Shown one piece after another: positions 58,530-64,000 of a DNA stretch of 64,000 nucleotides; within the stretch, counting starts at the first letter, position 1; each line of letters begins with the position of its first letter. The stretch is from Rhea pennata (taxonomy: Eukaryota; Chordata; Aves; Rheiformes; Rheidae). The notes beneath the pieces are model-generated. The model did no database searches. It worked only from the letters and a program-made list of their open reading frames with translations, and had not been told where the DNA came from. The stretch lies in the NCBI RefSeq assembly GCF_028389875.1, contig NC_084663.1, positions 214,854,876-214,918,875 on the forward strand. Direction: 5' to 3'. A program made the translations under genes and the position numbers.

Positions 58530-59590
58530 GCATCTCACAGAACCAAAGAAGAGCTGAGGTTGGAAAGGACCTCTGGAGTTAATGTTGTCCACCCCTCCTC
58601 CCTCAGCTGGCATCAACTACAGCAGGTTGCCCAGGACAGTGCCCAGGCAGGTTTTGAATATCTCTAAGGATGGAGACTCCATAGCCTCTCTGGGCAACCT
58701 GATCAAGTGTTCAACCACCCTCACAAAAGTTTTTTTCTTATGTTTGAACAGAATGAACAGTCCCAGCTCTCTCAGTAGTTTCTCATGTCAGGTGCTCAAG
58801 TCCCTTAAACATCTCTGTGGCCCTTTGCTGGACCTGCTCCAGCTGCTCCATCTCACTCTTACACTGAGGAGCCCAGAACTGGACACAGTACTCCAGGTGT
58901 GGCCTCACCAGTGCAGAGCGGAGGGGAAGGATCACCTCCCTTGACCTGCTGGCAACAATCTGCCTAACGTAGCACAGGAGGCTGGTGGCTTTCTTTGCCA
59001 GAAGAGCACATTGCTGGCTCATGGTCAACTTGTTGTCCACCCGTACTCCCAGGGCCTTCTCTGCAAAGCTGCTCTACAGCAGATCAGCCCCCAGCCCATT
59101 CTGGTGCCTGGGGTTATTCCTTCGCAGGTGCAGGACTCACAAGGCTCATGAGGTTCCTCTCTGCCCATTTCTCCAGCCTGCTGAGATCCCTCTGAATGAC
59201 ACCACAACCCCCTGGTATATCAGCTCCTCCTCCCAGTTTCATACTGCAAACTTGCTGAGGGTGCACTCTGTCCCATGGCTAGGTCATTAACAAAGATCTT
59301 AAACATTATTGGCCCCTGGGGTACGCCTCTAACAACTGGCCTCCAGCTGGACTTTGTTCTCCTGATCACAATCCTCTGAGTCCAGCAGTTCAGCCAGTTT
59401 TCGATCCACCTCACTGTCCATTTATCTAGTCCGTATTTCATTAGTTTGTCAATAAGGATGTTATGGGAGAGTGTTGAGAGCCTTACTGAAGTCAACGTAA
59501 ACAACATCCACCGCTCTCCTCTCATCAGTCAAGCCAATCATCTCACTGTAGAAGGCTGTCAGGTTGGTCAAGCATTGTTTCCTCAAGCAT
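58530..59590 (-). mobile_element. CR1 non-LTR retrotransposon, 5'-truncated ORF2 3' part and tail
   Basis: CR1 is the main avian LINE. Read on the minus strand, translation gives reverse-transcriptase phrases DKWTVRWIENWLNCW, GVPQGPI and FVNDLAMG at about 59,280-59,450. It then gives the C-terminal region [44 protein letters not shown] at 58,850-59,040, and finally the 3' end reading AGGTCCTTTCCAACCTCAGC at about 58,557-58,576. Stops and frameshifts interrupt the frame, so it is a dead copy. The terminal short repeats are degenerate. It sits within RAB6A intron 1 in the gene's own orientation. Confidence 0.9.
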
Positions 59591-62500
59591 GAACTGAAAG
59601 TAAGTTGCAACACCCATTAAGGTAGGTCTCACCTCTGACAAGTAACAGGAGCTGAATACTTTAAAGTGTTAAGTCTTCACATTTACAGTTTAGCAAAGTT
59701 CTGAGGAGCACAATGCTGCAAACAGCTCAAAACACAAACAACTAAAAACCCTCACTCACCCCTAGCAATCATTATTATATGAAAGCCACCTCTGCCCCAA
59801 CTCTGCACTTGGGTTATTTTAGTTAAAGAAGAAAGCTAGGGAATTTTTAAAGAAAAGCTGAGCTCAAGTTAACTAAACACTACTGTGGAAAGTAAGTCAA
59901 TCTACAAGCAATGAAGTCCTGGACACTCCTATTTTTGCATTAGAGAATAGAACGTCTCTCAAGGCAGTATACGTTTGTTTTTTCTCAGGGTATTCTGTAG
60001 GTTTCTAGCACTGAAATTAAAAATCAGTGCTTAAGAAGAACGGAAAAGATTGCAACACGTTGTTCTGGAAGGCAGAGAACATATAATGTGGTCCTCAGAA
60101 CAGGTGAGTGAATACAAGGAAGAGTGGCTTGCAGCACTGACTGATCAGGAATTTGCAGGCTACTGCATTTTGCTTATGACTTCAGGCCATCTGAGAAATC
60201 ATCAAGTCTTCTGTGGTTCAACTACTGACAAACCAAAGTTGTTCATTTGGAGATGTGGCTCCTCAGCATCACCAGTTAGCCTTGCAGAAGCACAACCCCA
60301 GTCCCACTGGTGGGTTTGTAACACACTGAAGTTCATCCACGTACAAAGGCCAACCCCCCAAGCACCAAACACGTTTTTCTATGAATCAGTTTTTGCAAGC
60401 AAATTTTCCCACAATATCCTTCACGCAGAATACGTCTTGTGTGAGTTGGCGTGTTTTGACTTAAATTGTTAAGAAAGTGATGAACAGCATGAAGCTAAGG
60501 CATATGCTGAAGCTGAGCATTAATGACCTGTTGTAGGCCAGATTAGAAGGCACAGCCTGCCATCGTACTGCTGGACAAAGCCTCCCTTCTGCACTCCACT
60601 ATCTACAGGGTTTACATAGATCAATAAAAATTTGTGCAGACTAATCACAATTTTAATGATTTCAATTCAGTACTCCTTTCCACTAAGTAAACCCTAATAA
60701 GTGCTGGCACACTTAATAAAACAGTAAGGCTCTGATTATTAATGCATGGACTAGATTCCCCTTGGGATACACATCATGCCTTGTGACACTGACAAAAATA
60801 CATGGGGATAAATAGCTTCACTAACTCTCGTTTTGCATTGGTAATTAGCTTTACTTTTTCCTCCTAAATTGAGAAATATATGAAAGAGTCATGTTTTATC
60901 TGTTCAGTCATGTCTATGAAGAAATGAAACGGTGACCATGGGCCAGCATTCTTGTTCCATTTCATAACCATTCGGTTTATAGATTTGTCATTTCTGACAG
61001 CAAATTGTGATTCTTTTTCACAACCTTCTAAGCACACATTTAAAAGTCATCAAAATAAGAGCCTTCTTCCACCACATTCACCAAACTATAGAAGAGAATA
61101 AGCAAGAGTCAGCCCCTTGCTATTGCATAGGAAGGAGAGAGTTAAAACTTTGCAGCACATAAGTATATAGACTAGCATGATCTGGCAGCACAGCTTTTGC
61201 TTTTTATGTACAGAATCTTGCTCATCATGTACACTTGTCTCCTTTGTAAGGGCATAGTTTTAATCATGGTGGATTCTGCAGCAAGTGCACCCTGAATGGG
61301 AGTGTCTTATTAACAAGAAACGTGCTAATCTCTCGACTGCCTTTTACCACTTCAGCAGTCTGCTGTTGAGATCCATGCAGTTACTCTCAGAGCATCAAAA
61401 AAAATCTGTGGGAAGAAAAAAAGTAAAGATCTTTAGAGCTCCAAGTGCCTGTTGATCCATCTTAGAATCATTCTACTGATCCATCAAAACTAAGGCTTGA
61501 TTAACACACACATAAACTGGTATTTCAATATATTTAGGTTGTAGAAAGCAAAACCGTGGCAGCTTGATTACTCTGCCAAGACAATAGATCAAAAAAATAC
61601 ATAGAAATGTTACTTCTTCAGCACAGCTATAGGAGAACTCATTTAATAATACAGGCTTTTGTTTCTGAAGATGAAGTCGTTTGCCTGGTTTTCTATAGAG
61701 GAGCTCCAATTCAACCATATAGCAGAACCAGTGCTAGTTTCACTGGTGAAAGGATTTCTGAAAAGGACAATGTGTTAAAATTAGTATCACTGAAACAGGA
61801 TTTTCAGGCAATTTCAGCTTTCTTTATCCAGTGTAACATCAGGTATCCGAGAAGTTACACAACGCCATTTTATGTGAAACGTTTCCAGTTTTCTGTTGCA
61901 GAGAACATCTGCCATCTCTCAGAGCTCTGAATCTTCCACTGCTCTGTACAGGAAAGTCCAAAACTCCAACATCCCCTGAACCTTGCATGCTGCATTGGCA
62001 GCTAAGAAGGAATTTGAGGGGTATCACAACCTAAACTTAAGACCAGGCTAGGAAGACCTGTTACAGAAATCAAGATCTGTATGAATGGAGCGTGCATCTG
62101 TGTGTGAATGCACAAGAAACAGCTGAAAAGGGGTAACTGCATGTGCTAGTTGCTACATTGTATGGCAGATGTGGTTTCATTCAAATAACTAGGTAACAAG
62201 AAGAAGAAAAACAAACCTAAAAGAAAGGTAGTAAGAAAACAGAGAACTGGAGAACCATACTAAACCCCCAGGTAAGGAAAACAAAGGAACAGTGAGAGTT
62301 TAAGACTGGACAGAAGGACAAAATGGACAAAACAAGATACTGAGAAAAAAGGTCCCAAAAGCAGTTTCCAATCCTAAATGGTGCACCAGATGTGCACAAA
62401 TAAAGAGTTTTGTGACAAAAATGTCACAAGAGCCATAATGAAGACTCGATCCTTATGTCCCTCATCCTCAGCATCACATTAGACGATTCTGTCATATTCT

Positions 62501-64000
62501 GGGCATAAGTCTTGACCCTTCTGAGCACATGGGTGAGAGAGTATGTGAGCAAAATCCATGACAGAATGAGTGCGACCGACTGAAGTTTGTCAATCTGAAG
62601 CAAGTATCACCTCTCCTATCTGTAAGAACCTGCACTGAGTTTTGTTACAGTAATTTTCTATAGTTTAGTCCTTGAAGAATGGATTCTGGGAACTGGTTTC
62701 CACTCTACTTTATTTAGTGCTGTTTCCCTATGTTAGGAGCAAGGATAAGATACAGGGCTACCTATCATAGTCACCACATTTATTGTTAAAAAAACATATG
62801 TTTGTGTAAATATGTTCCAAGATCATGTGCTACAGTCAGAAGCATTATGAGAATATTAACCCTAAAAATATTTTTAAAAGAAAAATCCAATCTTCACTTT
62901 TTTTATGACACTCATTTGAAGTGCTTTGGGGAAAAAAATATCAAAAGGAGTAAGCAGTCTTGTCCATAGCAATGAGAAAGGACAGCTGTCGTGTGGATTA
63001 ATTTAAAATTTGCCGGGGAGAACAGGAAGCAGGAATGCTACTCCCATGTTTGCAAGGTAAGGAATCGAGGAGAAGGCGGGGGGGAAAGCATGAAACATCA
63101 TTAATTAACTAAAGGTACTCCCAAATCACCTCTACATTTCAAAGACTGTTGCATAGTCTCCGCTATTTGCCAGTCATGGGGAGAAGAGGGGAAAGAAAGT
63201 AAGAACAAGAAAAAAAACCCCACACAACACCAACATTTTATGGTCTCAAGAAGACATTTTTCACTGTAGCCTGAAGAGTCAGCTTTCCTTCTCGTCTTAA
63301 GAGTTAAAGCTTTTAAAACGAGTTTCCAATTAGGCTTAAAATAGTCTCTAAAGAATCTAAATGCTTATGAAATGCCTCAGAAGTAAGGCTATTTTAGCCT
63401 CAGAATATTGCTAACACAAAGCTTTTTGGTACATCAAACCAACACCTCTACGAAACGATCGAGAGCACCTGGAAATGCTCTAAGACATGTGCCTCAAGGA
63501 CAGAACAAAAAACATTCAGAATGCGGAAGGTTAAGAAGCCAGACACGAAAGATGTGAAGTGGGAAATGAAAAACTAAGAAAAAGAGAGTAGCCTGCTAGC
63601 TGAAGTTCTGCATGATTTTCTGCCATTTCACAAGCAACTGTACATACTTTGATGTTACATATTCAGTTAAACACAAGTTAGGCTAGTCAAATTTGGCAAG
63701 ATACTCAAAACAGAACAGAGGCAATCAAACAGGCAAAAAGCAGGGTGAAATGACATCCCAACAGAAACAGTTCTGATCAAGCCTGGATGAGCATGAAGCT
63801 AAAGAAGAAGAAAGACTTAATAGTACCAAAGTCCATGGGATCATAGGTCTTTCTCCAGAACCCTCAGCAGCAAGGCATGGCGAGTGGAGGAGGCAGCTCT
63901 CAGCTGCAGCCCAGTCCAAGGAAGAGAATTTCATACGGATCTAACCAGTAACTCTAATAACTACAGAGAATAAGGATTTACAAGATTCAGCTTAAAACGC

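Larger units (their letters stand above)
44339..64000 (-). other. RAB6A intron 1 (runs out of the window)
   Basis: Exon 2 begins with a split Val codon and no sequence encoding the expected N-terminus up to KLVFLGEQS was seen to its right. The remaining 19.7 kb is therefore read as intron 1. It is AT-rich and holds two small CpG-rich islands (47,450-47,750 and 49,790-50,110), a (AAAAT)n repeat near 54.6 kb, homopolymer runs (A at 48,437-48,452 and T at 53,212-53,232) and a CR1 fragment at 58.5-59.6 kb. The long open frames in it have no family resemblance. Confidence 0.75.

Noticed and set aside
44339-64000. RAB6A exon 1 (residues 1-23)
   Set aside because: No sequence coding for KFKLVFLGEQS was found to the right of exon 2, including in the two CpG islands, so it is taken to lie beyond the window.

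Overview
The window looks like vertebrate nuclear DNA, most likely from a bird. Three things point that way: spliced genes with long AT-rich introns, CR1 retrotransposon fragments as the only clear large interspersed repeats, and a very GC-rich stretch of minisatellites around a small gene. The gene order matches the human 11q13.4 block FAM168A(-) / PLEKHB1(+) / RAB6A(-), as known from memory; no database was searched.

Layout. (1) 1-10,400 is AT-rich non-coding DNA, probably the first intron of FAM168A. It contains two degraded CR1 relics. No FAM168A coding exon was found. (2) 10,400-12,480 is a C-rich 44-bp minisatellite followed by a CpG island. The island has a good minus-strand splice donor (FAM168A exon 1 candidate) and five ZNF143/STAF-type motifs, two of them forming a large inverted repeat; a sixth lies at 13,584. 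(3) 12,530-17,490 holds four more minisatellites. The C-rich strand switches between 13,150 and 13,590, so each flanking gene has a G-rich non-template strand. (4) 15,225-18,326 is PLEKHB1: six coding exons, 191 codons, with a PH domain and a C-terminal membrane anchor. Its fourth intron is mostly a 20-bp minisatellite with higher-order structure. (5) 18,700-20,040 is a GC-rich spacer between the convergent 3' ends. (6) About 20,060-64,000 is RAB6A on the minus strand. Exons 2 to 8 are present, including the two alternative exons 4 (Rab6A and Rab6A') separated by a 65-bp intron. Exon 1 was not found and should lie beyond 64,000, so the last 19.7 kb is read as intron 1. That intron holds two small CpG-rich islands, a CR1 reverse-transcriptase fragment and a pentanucleotide repeat.

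RAB6A exons 2-8 sum to 557 nt. Adding the 70 nt expected from exon 1 gives 209 codons, which is 208 residues plus the stop, the usual Rab6 length. All splice sites used for RAB6A and PLEKHB1 are GT/AG and keep phase. The two genes are functionally separate. Rab6A is a Golgi trafficking GTPase, and PLEKHB1 (evectin-1/PHR1) is a membrane-anchored PH protein known from photoreceptors and the post-Golgi pathway. The numerous long open frames over the minisatellites are artefacts of repeat units without stop codons and are not annotated as genes.
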